From: Chryseobacterium sp. ERMR1:04
GTDB taxonomy: Bacteria > Bacteroidota > Bacteroidia > Flavobacteriales > Weeksellaceae
DNA length: 64,000 bases
Assembly: GCF_001297705.1 (NCBI RefSeq)
Contig: NZ_LIRF01000004.1
Location: 186,001 to 250,000, forward strand
Direction of reading: 5' to 3'
The notes under the pieces were generated by a model. The model was given only the letters and a program-made list of their open reading frames with translations. It made no database searches and was not told where the DNA came from. Of the stretch, positions 1 to 10,281 are shown piece after piece (positions within the stretch are counted from its first letter, which is position 1; each line of letters begins with the position of its first letter). A program made the position numbers and the translations under genes.

Positions 1-354
1 GGAAAAGGAGATGATATTTCCTACGAGTATATGATGAATCCTAATAATCTCTTTGCTGAAGCTAAATGTAACTCGATTCAGAAGCAGACGATTTTGGGAA
101 TGCTATTGCCAAAAGACGGAAAACAATGTTTTGTCTTGTTGAATTTCGGAGCAGGAAATTCACATGTTTCGGGAACTTCTGAAGTTTCTACAATGGCTAC
201 GAATGCGCTGTATCAACAATGGTACGAACCAATTTCTTTTAATCACTTGATGGAAGAACTGGGAGCAACCATCACTTCAGAAAAAGAAGAAGCAGACTTT
301 GATTTCTCATTGGAAGCCTTGGAAAAAGATAGCTTTACCAAGATTTTTAAATAA
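1..354 (+). CDS. C-terminal fragment of an unrecognised protein (starts before window)
   Basis: Frame 1 is open from base 1 to a TAA at 352-354, so the gene begins upstream of the window; the first ATG (31) is probably internal. The 117 visible residues look soluble and acidic at the C-terminus, with no signal peptide or membrane segment in view. A stretch reading FVLLNFGAGNSHVSG is the most distinctive part. I do not recognise the family. A good rho-independent terminator follows 10 bases after the stop, so this is the last gene of its transcript. Confidence 0.7.
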   Translation, partial: GKGDDISYEYMMNPNNLFAEAKCNSIQKQTILGMLLPKDGKQCFVLLNFGAGNSHVSGTSEVSTMATNALYQQWYEPISFNHLMEELGATITSEKEEADFDFSLEALEKDSFTKIFK

Positions 355-363
355 TATTTTAAG

Positions 364-407
364 CTGCCATTTTGAGTGAAAAATCTTGAAATGGCGGTTT
401 TGTTTTT
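364..407 (+). terminator. Rho-independent terminator of the first gene
   Basis: A 13-bp stem with three G-U wobbles (CTGCCATTTTGAG / CTTGAAATGGCGG) and an 8-nt loop is followed by a T-rich tail at 398-407. Confidence 0.75.
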
Positions 408-457
408 AACGCAAAGGTTTATTTTTCTTAAGCCTGTTTAAACTAATAAAAAAAATT

Positions 458-632
458 AAACCGCAAAAGGTACAAAAGCTATTATTGAGTTATTTAAAGT
501 TTAGCTCTTTTGAAAACAAAGCTTTCAAAAGAATAAAAATCAAAGATTTTTTTAAACTTATGAGTTCTTGTTTGCATTTCATAATGAACTTCAATAAATA
601 ATATATCAATCTTTTGTCTCTTTTGTGGTTAA
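458..632. repeat. Interspersed repeat, CACAAAAGG family, copy 1
   Basis: Ends are inverted copies: ACCGCAAAAGGTACAAAAG on the left and CTTTTGTCTCTTTTGTGGT on the right, with an AT-rich core containing ATCAAAGATT. Related copies lie at about 17210-17376 and 35042-35235. The rest of 408-853 is AT-rich with no credible gene; a fragment of an ACGCAAAG-type element starts near 408. Confidence 0.6.
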
Positions 633-853
633 AATAGAAAGTTTAAACAAGTTTCTTATGGAAATTATTAGGAAGCAAATAAGAACAGAATATTTTTTAA
701 ACCATTAAGAAGAGTTTAGATGTTAAGGAAAGTTCAGAAAAAATCCATTGATTTTCTTAAGCGGATAACTTAAAGCAAAGCTAAAACTTAATATTCTGAA
801 AATCTCAAAAAACCTTAATGGTGACAATTTTAAAATTTAAGTAAACTCTTAAA

Positions 854-1408
854 CTAAATATTTATTTTTTTAATTGAAATCAAACCATCCTTCACAGAAA
901 TAATCGTTTTCTTTCCGTAATCAATTTGAATATTGAACATATTTTCCAGAGGAAATTTTAAAATAGATTGTAAGATTAAACGGATTACTCCGGCGTGGGA
1001 AACTATCAAAACTTTATTGCTATTTTCTTTAGCAATCAATTCATTCCAAAATTCGGAAACGCGGTGTTTCATTTCTAATAAATTTTCGCCGTTTGTTGCT
1101 TTTATATTGATAAAATCCTCATACCAAAGATTGATTTCATTTTCAGGAATATCAGTCCATTTTTGAAGTTCCCAATCTCCGAAATTCATTTCTTTAATTC
1201 TTTCATCGGTTTGATAATTTAGCTGAAAATATTTCGCTAATAACTGACAACGCTGAGATGGGCTTGAAATAATAAGATCAAAATCTTCAACAAGATCGAT
1301 AGCTTTAAAATCTTCAACATAATTTTTACGTAAAGACATTTCTGCAAATCCATAACACAGATTGTCTGGATTTTCTACCGCAGTATGACGAATCAAATGA
1401 ATTTCCAT
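854..1408 (-). CDS. cobC: Alpha-ribazole phosphatase / histidine phosphatase (CobC)
   Basis: The 184-residue protein begins MEIHLIRHT, the RH(G/T) phosphohistidine signature of the histidine phosphatase superfamily (His8). It also has the downstream SSPSQRC segment, a GDWE motif and a second catalytic-His segment, SHAGVIRL, near residue 138. It should dephosphorylate alpha-ribazole phosphate or the cobalamin 5'-phosphate. It is the last gene of cobT-cobS-cobC and overlaps the end of cobS by 16 bases, which suggests translational coupling. The general fold is certain; the cobalamin role rests on operon context. Confidence 0.88.
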   Translation of the reverse strand: MEIHLIRHTAVENPDNLCYGFAEMSLRKNYVEDFKAIDLVEDFDLIISSPSQRCQLLAKYFQLNYQTDERIKEMNFGDWELQKWTDIPENEINLWYEDFINIKATNGENLLEMKHRVSEFWNELIAKENSNKVLIVSHAGVIRLILQSILKFPLENMFNIQIDYGKKTIISVKDGLISIKKINI

Positions 1409-2175
1409 ACGATAATTGCTCCTAGATAAAATAAGACTTCACAAACCTGCTGAACCGTTCCTAAACAATCTCCTGTATATCCTCCGATGTGCTTTTTGAA
1501 ATACCAGCCTAAATATATTTTTCCGAGATAAGCGAGAATAAAAGCTAAGATTAATCGTCTATCCGGAATTAAAGAAAAAGCCAATAAAACAGCGGTAAAA
1601 CTTATGAATAAAGATTTTCCATCCAATGCTTTATTTGCCAACGGTTTTGATTTGCTTGAATCAATATCAGTCACGTATCGATGTGTATAAATCATTGTTC
1701 CTGCAATAAATCGACTTGAAGTGTGAGCTAAAACAATGATTGCTAACGTTTCCATAAGATCAATGTTTCCCAATTCCTGAATACTGAGAAATTTTAAGGC
1801 AAATAATAAAATAATTCCAATCGCTCCATAAGCTCCTACCCGACTGTCTTTCATAATGGTCATAATTCTATCTTTTCCATAACCACCACCGAAACTGTCG
1901 CACACGTCTGTAAATCCGTCTTCGTGAAATGCTCCCGTCAATAAAACGTTAGAAATCATCATTAAAACAATCGCAATCTCCAAATTGAAAAGCTGAAAAG
2001 AACCATATAAAACAACAGCATTCATCAACCCTACCAACAATCCGACCCAAGAAAAATATTTTTGAGACTGGTTCATGATTTCATTGGAGTACGGAATTTT
2101 AAACGGAACCGGAATTCTTGTGAAAAACATCAAAGCCGTCGCAAAATAGATCAACTCATTTTTAATAATTTTCAT
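1393..2175 (-). CDS. cobS: Adenosylcobinamide-GDP ribazoletransferase (cobalamin synthase)
   Basis: A 260-residue polytopic membrane protein. It carries the family signatures HEDGFTDVCDSFGGG near residues 84-98 and GGYTGDCLGTVQQ near the C-terminus, which bind Mg and the substrates. It joins adenosylcobinamide-GDP to alpha-ribazole (phosphate) at the inner membrane, the penultimate or last step of cobalamin assembly. Its ATG directly follows the cobT stop with no spacer. Length is normal for CobS/CobV. Confidence 0.95.
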   Translation of the reverse strand: MKIIKNELIYFATALMFFTRIPVPFKIPYSNEIMNQSQKYFSWVGLLVGLMNAVVLYGSFQLFNLEIAIVLMMISNVLLTGAFHEDGFTDVCDSFGGGYGKDRIMTIMKDSRVGAYGAIGIILLFALKFLSIQELGNIDLMETLAIIVLAHTSSRFIAGTMIYTHRYVTDIDSSKSKPLANKALDGKSLFISFTAVLLAFSLIPDRRLILAFILAYLGKIYLGWYFKKHIGGYTGDCLGTVQQVCEVLFYLGAIIVWKFI

Positions 2176-3279
<1,104 letters not shown>

Positions 3280-3283
3280 TTAT

Positions 3284-3480
3284 TTTCTTTTGCCTTGATG
3301 CAAAAGAAAGAAAAGATCAAGACTTGGAAACTTCCGCTAAAAATAATCTATCCTCTCTAAAAATTCTAAAACTTGTGCGAAATGGATAGTTGTTCTTCGA
3401 TTCAAAATTAGTCTCGCGCTTCAAACAGTAGAATTTTCTTAACGTTCGCATAGATTATTTTCTTAACGCTTCATTTTCCT
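3284..3480. repeat. Interspersed palindromic repeat upstream of cobT
   Basis: A 10-bp perfect hairpin (TTTCTTTTGC, loop CTTGAT, GCAAAAGAAA) sits at 3284-3309. A looser inverted pair then follows: CGCTAAAAATAATCTAT near 3334 and ATAGATTATTTTCTTAACG near 3451. No gene fits here. It resembles the small non-coding repeats elsewhere in the window, but I see no second full copy. Confidence 0.45.
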
Positions 3481-3528
3481 ATGTCGGAATATCCCTCCTC
3501 TTAATCAACTGATTTTTTTTAAAACATT

Positions 3529-3591
3529 CACACTCTAAAACACTCAAACTCTAAGATCCTCAAACTCTCCTACACTAACACTCTCAAACAA
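3529..3591. repeat. Degenerate short tandem repeat (ACTCTAAAAC / ACTCTCAAAC)
   Basis: About six imperfect copies of a 6-11 base unit built on (A)CTCTMAAAC run head to tail. They lie just upstream of the nucleotidyltransferase operon. One strand is almost free of G. Confidence 0.6.
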
Positions 3592-3635
3592 AAAACTGCG
3601 TAAAAACATTGCGCACCTCTCAATTTACTTTGTAA

Positions 3636-4397
<762 letters not shown>

Positions 4398-4421
4398 TTA
4401 ATTAGAAATATTTTAATAAAT

Positions 4422-5069
4422 ATGATAAAAAAACTATCTGAAAGAGCCTTAAACTTTCTAGAGAAGCAAGGAAAAAATAAGGAGTATGAAATAGACTTAA
4501 AAATCTTAGAAAAGCATTTAAATTTCTATCATCTTCAGACTCCTTTTGAAATTTTAAGGTTTCAGAAGAATTTTTCGGGTCTTCATATTCAAGATATAAT
4601 TATCCATATTTTTACTCCAAAACAAATAAAACAACATAAAGGAGTTAATATCTACCATTGGGAAGGACAAACTTTATTTTCTATAAATGAGAGTCTTTAT
4701 ATTGCTGAAAACGGAGAAATTGCATTGAGAGATTGTGGTTGTGATTCTTATGACTTCTATTTTTATTTTGAACGTTTTGAAACCTTCATAGAACAACAAG
4801 CATTTTTTGAAGAATATCGATATTACACCCGTCTTCCGGGACTTGGAAATGATTTAATTTGTAATATTAATTTACTCTCGGAATATTTTTCAGATTATGA
4901 TTTTATTGATGAATGTTCCGATAAATATCATCTTATGTGGAAAAATAATTTGCATCTCCTCCATGCCAGACTCTATCCTGAAGGATGGATTATTTTTTTT
5001 GATAGTCTATCTGAAAACGAACGTCATAAATTAATAGAAGAATTAAAAACAAAAAATATAATAGCATGA
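4422..5069 (+). CDS. Uncharacterised protein, possibly SUKH/SMI1-KNR4-like
   Basis: A 215-residue soluble acidic protein rich in Tyr and Phe. An N-terminal helix (about 23-50, LKILEKHLNF...PFEILRFQ) precedes beta-rich sequence. It then has an ENGEIALRDCG turn and an aromatic helix near 115-140. That order loosely resembles SUKH-fold proteins, which often act as immunity proteins, but the match is weak and by eye only. Its stop overlaps the ATG of the next gene (ATGA), so it is translated with the ATP-grasp enzyme and probably works with it. Confidence 0.55.
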   Translation: MIKKLSERALNFLEKQGKNKEYEIDLKILEKHLNFYHLQTPFEILRFQKNFSGLHIQDIIIHIFTPKQIKQHKGVNIYHWEGQTLFSINESLYIAENGEIALRDCGCDSYDFYFYFERFETFIEQQAFFEEYRYYTRLPGLGNDLICNINLLSEYFSDYDFIDECSDKYHLMWKNNLHLLHARLYPEGWIIFFDSLSENERHKLIEELKTKNIIA

Positions 5070-5797
5070 AAAATATAATAGCACTTTCTCCCATCTACAC
5101 GGAAGACAGTAATAATTTGAAAAAAGCATCTATCAATTCGCCTTACGAACTGAACCGTTTTAATGCAAAATGGAATGTTCCAGAAGAATTTCGTAGCGAT
5201 GTGATTGCAGTATATGGCGAGGATATTTATGCCGAAATTGTAGCTGAGCAATGTAATTTAACATTAACAAAACCTGATGATAACTGGCTTTCAAAAATTT
5301 CAGAAGAATTTACGAAACGTAAAATCTCTTATGGCCGATTAAAAGAATTTGTTGATGAAGAAAATATATTCATTAAATGTTCTGATTTTAAAAATTTTAA
5401 AGCCGGAGTTTTTGATAAAGTCACCAATATCAAAGGTTTTGATTCTTTAGATTTGGAAAGTACCGTTTTCACCTCAGAAGTTGTAGAATGGGAACTTGAA
5501 GTAAGATGTTTTGTTTTAAACAATGAAATAAAAACTCATTCTTCTTATTGGCGAAACAATGATTTTGACACTGATCTGCTTTCTGAAACAGAGGAAAAAG
5601 ATCTGCTTGAGTTTTTCAATAATTTCATGCGTCAATATTCTGAAACGTTGCCAAAAGCGATTGTTCTTGATTTTGGAATTATAAAAGGAAAAGGTTGGGC
5701 TTTGATTGAAGCGAATCCGGCTTGGTGTTCAGGTTTGTATGCTTGTGATGCGGAGAAGGCGCTGGATGTGATTGTGGAGAGTTGTGTTAAAAACTGA
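5066..5797 (+). CDS. R2K-clade ATP-grasp enzyme
   Basis: 243 residues with ATP-grasp features: a lysine-containing strand IFIKCSDFKNFK (101-112, Lys104 and Lys109/112), an ELEVR strand (143-147), and a metal-binding ExN motif in LIEANPAW (Glu215, Asn217). Two lysines in the RAGNYA-like part and the short length fit the R2K clade (CDC123 relatives; the closest Pfam family is probably R2K_3). R2K enzymes are predicted to ligate peptides or modify proteins, and the prokaryotic families are proposed to act in phage-host conflict. It overlaps the preceding gene by 4 bases. Reaction and substrate are not known. Confidence 0.8.
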   Translation: MKNIIALSPIYTEDSNNLKKASINSPYELNRFNAKWNVPEEFRSDVIAVYGEDIYAEIVAEQCNLTLTKPDDNWLSKISEEFTKRKISYGRLKEFVDEENIFIKCSDFKNFKAGVFDKVTNIKGFDSLDLESTVFTSEVVEWELEVRCFVLNNEIKTHSSYWRNNDFDTDLLSETEEKDLLEFFNNFMRQYSETLPKAIVLDFGIIKGKGWALIEANPAWCSGLYACDAEKALDVIVESCVKN

Positions 5798-5829
5798 AAA
5801 AGTTTCTTCATTAGGAACTTTTTCAGTTT
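5791..5829 (+). terminator. Strong hairpin inside the accessory operon (attenuator or partial terminator)
   Basis: A 16-bp stem (AAACTGAAAAAGTTTC / GGAACTTTTTCAGTTT, one wobble) with a 7-nt loop overlaps the stop codon of the ATP-grasp gene. Only a weak T tract follows, so partial termination or 3'-end protection is as likely as full termination. Confidence 0.6.
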
Positions 5830-5849
5830 AATATATTAAAGTATTTTTG
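5820..5849 (+). promoter_or_regulatory. Candidate internal promoter before the primase-like gene
   Basis: A consensus Bacteroidota -7 element TATTTTTG (5842-5849) lies 19 bases after TTT (5820-5822). The expected start is about 18 nt before the ATG at 5872. Confidence 0.5.
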
Positions 5850-5871
5850 AAAAATAGAGAGAAAAAATTAA

Positions 5872-6579
5872 ATGAACTACAAAATCATATATAACGAAGA
5901 AAAATTACAACAGTTCATCGATTGGCTACCTGATTTATTACCCAACGAGCAATATTATATAACACTTCTTGCAAGAAAAAAATACAATCCAGAAACAGGT
6001 TTGAAAGCTGACAAAGCTCAATTAAAACGTTTTACTTCTACAAAAGAAAGGTTGTTGCAGAAAATCAAACAGCTTGAACTTCCATTAGGATTATATGAAT
6101 CGGGAAATCTTGAAATTTCTCAGGATAATCTGGCCATTTACATCACTCCGAATCCGCGTGATCTTCATAAGTCATCTTTAATTTTAATGAAAGAAATTTC
6201 GGAAAAACTAATTAAAAATGACAATGCCATTAATCCTAATACATTAGCGTTAAACACAATTCAAACTACTACTTCAAGGAAAATTTTCTTTGATCTGGAT
6301 ATTGATTTCAGAATTGAAAATCATCAGAAAGCTATTGGAAAATTTAGGACAGACATCGCAAGTTGTATTAATTATGATTGTCTTACTTTTATCAAAACAA
6401 ATGGTGGATTGCACTGCTTGATTAACGTCCAAAATATTGAAACAGCACATCAAAAAAGTTGGCATCAAAAAGTTTCACAACTTACCTGTAATGAATATGA
6501 AGTCACAATGAATGGAGATAATGTTTTACCTATTGTTGGATGTATTCAGGGAATTGATTTTTCACCTTATTTTTTATAA
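5872..6579 (+). CDS. Primase-polymerase-like (AEP-type) protein
   Basis: 235 residues. The C-terminal half carries a pattern seen in archaeo-eukaryotic primase-type polymerases: an acidic strand motif KIFFDLDID (Asp141, Asp143, Asp145), a basic/His motif IKTNGGLHCLI (His181), and a last strand VGCIQGIDFSP near residue 226. The N-terminal half has a charged segment with PETGLKADKAQLKRF and a conserved-looking TPNPRDLHK. I infer a nucleotidyl-polymerising domain; without a search this is tentative. Its TAA overlaps the next ATG (TAATG), so the two are coupled. The 74-base gap before it holds a hairpin and a candidate promoter. Confidence 0.6.
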   Translation: MNYKIIYNEEKLQQFIDWLPDLLPNEQYYITLLARKKYNPETGLKADKAQLKRFTSTKERLLQKIKQLELPLGLYESGNLEISQDNLAIYITPNPRDLHKSSLILMKEISEKLIKNDNAINPNTLALNTIQTTTSRKIFFDLDIDFRIENHQKAIGKFRTDIASCINYDCLTFIKTNGGLHCLINVQNIETAHQKSWHQKVSQLTCNEYEVTMNGDNVLPIVGCIQGIDFSPYFL

Positions 6580-7325
6580 TGAAAACTAAAATTAGAACTA
6601 TAAATGTTGATGGTATTCTCTACAAATACATCGCAAAAGATTGGTATGTGAAAATATATCCAAAAAATAGCACTGATTATTTTGTAAAAGTAGATTTTTT
6701 CACAGAAGATTTAGAGTTCAAAAATATTTTAATATATATAGGATGCTTCAAGATATTTGAAAATGGTGAGGCAAAATATTTGATAATCCATCAGCCAGGG
6801 CTAGTGGCAAATGTTATAAAACATTTTAAAATTAATGAATTCAATTTCTCTATCCAAAAACAGCACACTATCACAGAAGCCGTAAAAGATTTTGAAGCTA
6901 TGGGATATCAGATCGAGAAAACAAAAATAATATCTACATCGAATAATAATTTTGTATTTAAAAGTCTTTTGAAGGGCTATATTTCTTTTTTGAAACCCTC
7001 ATATATATGGAAACTTTCCAAACATATCCGATCAAAAGAAAAGCATTCTCAATTTGCTGGAGAAGTAAAAATTATAGCCGATAATCTTAATAACGGAATT
7101 ACTACTTCTATAATTATTAACAAGTTAAATGAAGGAAATATTTTTGATTTCCCATACATTCCTAAAGAAAAAGATACGCTTGTAATTTCCTATAAAGAAG
7201 GAAATTATAACACATTAGTATCCTTAATTTTCCTCGATGAAAGTTGGAAAAAAGGACTTTCTAACAGCTTAGAAGAGTACATTGCAGAAGGAGAAATCAT
7301 CATCAAAGAAAAAGAAACATTATGA
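6579..7325 (+). CDS. Uncharacterised operon protein
   Basis: 248 residues, no signal peptide or membrane segment, and no family I recognise. The N-terminal half (1-100) alternates short strands and aromatic residues, the middle (105-165) is basic and helical, and the C-terminal part is acidic. It starts within the stop codon of the primase-like gene and its own stop overlaps the ATG of nucleotidyltransferase 2 by 4 bases. It is therefore made in step with those two enzymes and may be a structural or adaptor partner. Confidence 0.65.
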   Translation: MKTKIRTINVDGILYKYIAKDWYVKIYPKNSTDYFVKVDFFTEDLEFKNILIYIGCFKIFENGEAKYLIIHQPGLVANVIKHFKINEFNFSIQKQHTITEAVKDFEAMGYQIEKTKIISTSNNNFVFKSLLKGYISFLKPSYIWKLSKHIRSKEKHSQFAGEVKIIADNLNNGITTSIIINKLNEGNIFDFPYIPKEKDTLVISYKEGNYNTLVSLIFLDESWKKGLSNSLEEYIAEGEIIIKEKETL

Positions 7326-8380
7326 CTATTCAAGATTTAAAAAATAAAAACCTCATCCTCCTCGAATCCATATCCGGAAGCCGCTCTTTCGGGCTTGCAA
7401 CAGAAAACTCGGATACAGATATCCGTGGAGTTTATAACTTACCAAAAGAAGATTTTTTTGGACTTAATTATATTCCTCAGATTTCCAATGAAACGAATGA
7501 TATTACCTATTATGAGATCGGGAGATTTATAGAATTATTACAGAAAAATAATCCGAATATTCTGGAAGTTTTGGCAAGTCCGGAACACTGTATTCAACAT
7601 AAAAATCCGTTGATGGATTTGTTAAAACCTGAAGATTTCCTTTCCAAATTATGTAAAGATACCTTTGCGGGTTATGCGATTTCGCAGATCAAAAAAGCAA
7701 AATGGCTCAATAAGAAGATCCTCAATCCGATTGATAAAGAAAGAAAATCGATTCTAGATTTCTGCTATATTTTACAAAATCAAGGTTCAGTTCAATTGAA
7801 AAAATGGCTTTCAGAAAATGGAAAAGTTCAGGAACAATGTGGATTGGTGAGCATCGATAATACAAAAGGAATGTTTGCCCTTTTCTATGATGAATCAAAC
7901 GATTTACACTATAAAGGAATTATCAAGAATGAAGAAGCCAATCAGGTTTCGGTATCTTCTGTCCCGAAAGAGGAGAAATCTATTGCTTATTTATTTTGCA
8001 ACCTCGATGCCTACTCCACCTATTGCAAAGATTACAGAGAATATTGGAAGTGGGTTTCTGAACGAAATGAAGACCGCTACAACGTCAATCAAAATCACGG
8101 ACAAAACTACGACAGCAAAAATATGATGCACACCATTCGTTTGTTGCAGTCTTGTGAACAAATTTTCAAAACCAATTCATTGAATATTTGGGTAGAAAAT
8201 AGGGATGAATTACTGGATATTAAAGCAGGAAACTGGTCTTATGAAGCTGTTATGCAGAAAGCAGAAGGTTTGATACAATCTATTGAGCATTATCATTCTG
8301 TTTCAGATCTTCCGAATGTTCCTGACTTGGAGAAAACAACAAAAATATTAATTGAAATCAGAGAGAAGTTATATTGTTAA
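7322..8380 (+). CDS. RlaP-type nucleotidyltransferase 2
   Basis: 352 residues. GSRSFGL (19-25) followed by DTD (Asp31, Asp33) and IRG is the polymerase-beta nucleotidyltransferase active site. The long helical C-terminus includes an acidic, Tyr-rich segment near 230-275 and NMMHTIRLLQ near 263-272, as in COG3541 proteins. It is about 100 residues longer than the first family member in this operon and only weakly similar outside the active site, so the two probably have different substrates. ATGA overlap with the preceding gene. Last gene of the operon; repeats begin shortly after the stop. Confidence 0.85.
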   Translation: MTIQDLKNKNLILLESISGSRSFGLATENSDTDIRGVYNLPKEDFFGLNYIPQISNETNDITYYEIGRFIELLQKNNPNILEVLASPEHCIQHKNPLMDLLKPEDFLSKLCKDTFAGYAISQIKKAKWLNKKILNPIDKERKSILDFCYILQNQGSVQLKKWLSENGKVQEQCGLVSIDNTKGMFALFYDESNDLHYKGIIKNEEANQVSVSSVPKEEKSIAYLFCNLDAYSTYCKDYREYWKWVSERNEDRYNVNQNHGQNYDSKNMMHTIRLLQSCEQIFKTNSLNIWVENRDELLDIKAGNWSYEAVMQKAEGLIQSIEHYHSVSDLPNVPDLEKTTKILIEIREKLYC

Positions 8381-8443
8381 ATCTTTTTCTAACTGGTATT
8401 GATTCTGTTGAATCTTCGATTTCAAAGAAATAAGTTGAAAGTT

Positions 8444-8602
8444 TTTAAACGCAAAGATTTATTTTTGCTACTGCATAGGTAAGGAAGCAAAGAATTGAAT
8501 CAATGATATTGATTCTTAAGAAGCCATTTTCATCAGCGACTTTGTCGCTACTCTTTGCTCCCTAAAAATAATCTGTTTTTAGAATAAAACTTTGCGTTTA
8601 AA
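8444..8602. mobile_element. MITE-like element, ACGCAAAG family, copy 1
   Basis: 159 bp with perfect 13-bp terminal inverted repeats (TTTAAACGCAAAG / CTTTGCGTTTAAA) and an internal hairpin GAATCAAT-GAT-ATTGATTC at 8497-8515. It has no coding capacity. A second copy is 459-460 bp downstream and a diverged third is at 32232-32393. Confidence 0.7.
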
Positions 8603-8629
8603 ATAATTTTTAGTATTTATACTCACTGT

Positions 8630-8830
8630 CTTTCAAAATAGGGCAAAGTGGAATAAAGAATCTAATCAATAAAAACTAGATTTCTCCTGTCGTCGAAATG
8701 ACAAACTGTGAAAATAAAACCGCAATAATCAACAGTCGACTGTCATTCAGAGCAGAACGAAGTGCAGCGTGGAATCTAAACAGCTATTATAGATTTCTTC
8801 TTACATCGAAATGACAAAAAGAAATTTTGA
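8630..8830. repeat. GTCATTC-type repeat, diverged copies
   Basis: Two diverged copies of the unit that is tandemly repeated at 9189-9499: a partial one at about 8630-8720 and one at about 8735-8820. Each has an AAGAATCT or GGAATCT core and ends in GTCGAAATGACA or CATCGAAATGACA. Between 8830 and 8900 I see only AT-rich sequence. Confidence 0.55.
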
Positions 8831-8902
8831 ATTTCCCACAGATTTCACGGATTTACGCAGATGATTATGTTTTATTTACTTTAAATGAATAAGTTGAGTT
8901 TT

Positions 8903-9062
8903 TTTAAACGCAAAGATTTATTTTTACTGCTACAATAGGTAAGCAAGAAAAGAATTGAATCAATGATATTGATTCTTAAGAAGCCATCTTCATCAGCGAC
9001 TTTGTCGCCAATCTTTGCTCCCTAAAAATAATTCGTTTTTAGAGTAAAACTTTGCGTTTAAA
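8903..9062. mobile_element. MITE-like element, ACGCAAAG family, copy 2
   Basis: 160 bp, nearly identical in layout to the copy at 8444-8602: the same 13-bp terminal inverted repeats and the same internal hairpin at 8957-8975. A diverged GTCATTC-type unit follows it, as with copy 1, so the pair looks like a duplicated composite of about 290 bp. Confidence 0.7.
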
Positions 9063-9188
9063 AATAATATTTATAATCATTGTCTTTCAAAGTATAGCAG
9101 AACAGAATGAAGAATCTAATTTATAAAAACTAGATTTCTCCTACCGTCGAAATGACAAACTGCGAAAATAAAACCGCACTAATCAACA

Positions 9189-9499
9189 GTCGACTGTCAT
9201 TCTGAACGAAGCGAAAGCGGAGTGAAGAATCTATAAAAAGTATAATAGATTTCTCCTGCCGTCGAAATGACAAACTGCGAAAATGAAACCGCACTAATCA
9301 ACAGTCGACTGTCATTCTGAACGAAGCGAAAGCGGAGTGAAGAATCTATAAAAAGTATAATAGATTTCTCCTGCCGTCGAAATGACAAACTGCGAAAATG
9401 AAACCGCACTAATCAACAGTCGACTGTCATTCTGAACGAAGCGAAAGCGGAGTGAAGAATCTATAAAAAGTATAATAGATTTCTCCTGTCGTCGAAATG
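9189..9499. repeat. 115-bp tandem repeat (2.7 copies)
   Basis: Units begin GTCGACTGTCATTCTGAACG at 9189, 9304 and 9419; the first two are essentially identical and the third stops at about 9499. Each unit contains an imperfect inverted pair (GTCATTCTGA ... GTCGAAATGACA). Open reading frames on the minus strand across it simply repeat with the DNA and are not genes. Confidence 0.9.
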
Positions 9500-9520
9500 A
9501 CACAGCATGAAAAAAATAAA

Positions 9521-10180
9521 ATGAATAAACTAAAAAAATACATTCCTCACTTATCCGAAGCTTGGAAAGAAAAGTATTCAAAGATACTTCAGAAGGAACA
9601 TTTAGAATCGATTGAAAGGAATATTGCTTTATTTAAAACTGATCCTACTCTATTTGATCTGCCTCATTTTAGCGAAGAAATCAAAGAAGATCTAAGCATT
9701 AGTTTTAATTATTTTTTTGAAATCAATGCTTTAATTAATAGTCAACATGATCCTGAATATATTGCCCAAAAACTGGAACAAATTCCTTTTGAGCAATGGC
9801 TGATGGTTTTAGGACAGCGACTCACCTCTGCCAGTGAAAGAGATGAAAAAGCAATTCCCCCTTTACAGGAAAACCTCATCGCAAGTTGTCTTGTTTTATA
9901 CAACAGCGAAATTACCGTTGCTCAACGCGCTTGGGAAAAACATATTGACCGTCTTGAGGATGAATTCTGGGGGAAAATAAAAGGTAATAATCAGCTGAAA
10001 CAGGAAAAAATGATGGAGAAGATCCGCTACATTATCGATCATAAAACATGGTGGAATATTTTCTTTCACTATAAACACGGTTTGGTATATGAAATCCGAG
10101 AAAAAGGTGGCCACGGAATCCGATGGAATTCAGAAGGAAGTCAATTAATCGGTTTTTTGGAACCCTTTATTAATGAGTGA
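9521..10180 (+). CDS. Hypothetical protein, mostly helical
   Basis: I do not recognise this 219-residue protein. It is soluble, charged and predicted helical throughout, with Trp-rich C-terminal sequence (HKTWWNIFFHYKHG near 178-191) and no signal peptide. I start it at the ATG at 9521 (MNKLKKYIPHL). The in-frame ATG at 9497 lies inside the tandem repeat unit and would only exist because the repeat landed there. It is separate from the AraC gene that follows after about 100 bases. Confidence 0.7.
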   Translation: MNKLKKYIPHLSEAWKEKYSKILQKEHLESIERNIALFKTDPTLFDLPHFSEEIKEDLSISFNYFFEINALINSQHDPEYIAQKLEQIPFEQWLMVLGQRLTSASERDEKAIPPLQENLIASCLVLYNSEITVAQRAWEKHIDRLEDEFWGKIKGNNQLKQEKMMEKIRYIIDHKTWWNIFFHYKHGLVYEIREKGGHGIRWNSEGSQLIGFLEPFINE

Positions 10181-10281
10181 AAATTCATCCCTTAAAAGCA
10201 GTACATTAGCTAAAAAAATTACCCCTAAATAATTCATCATTTTATCCTTTTGATTATCATGGTATCAGCAAAGATCAGTCA

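Noticed and set aside
8444..9499. CRISPR array
   Set aside because: Repeats are long, with no uniform short spacers, and no cas genes are near.
9197..9581. Two overlapping minus-strand open frames with repeated protein sequence
   Set aside because: They are translations of the 115-bp tandem repeat; the 'protein' repeats only because the DNA does.
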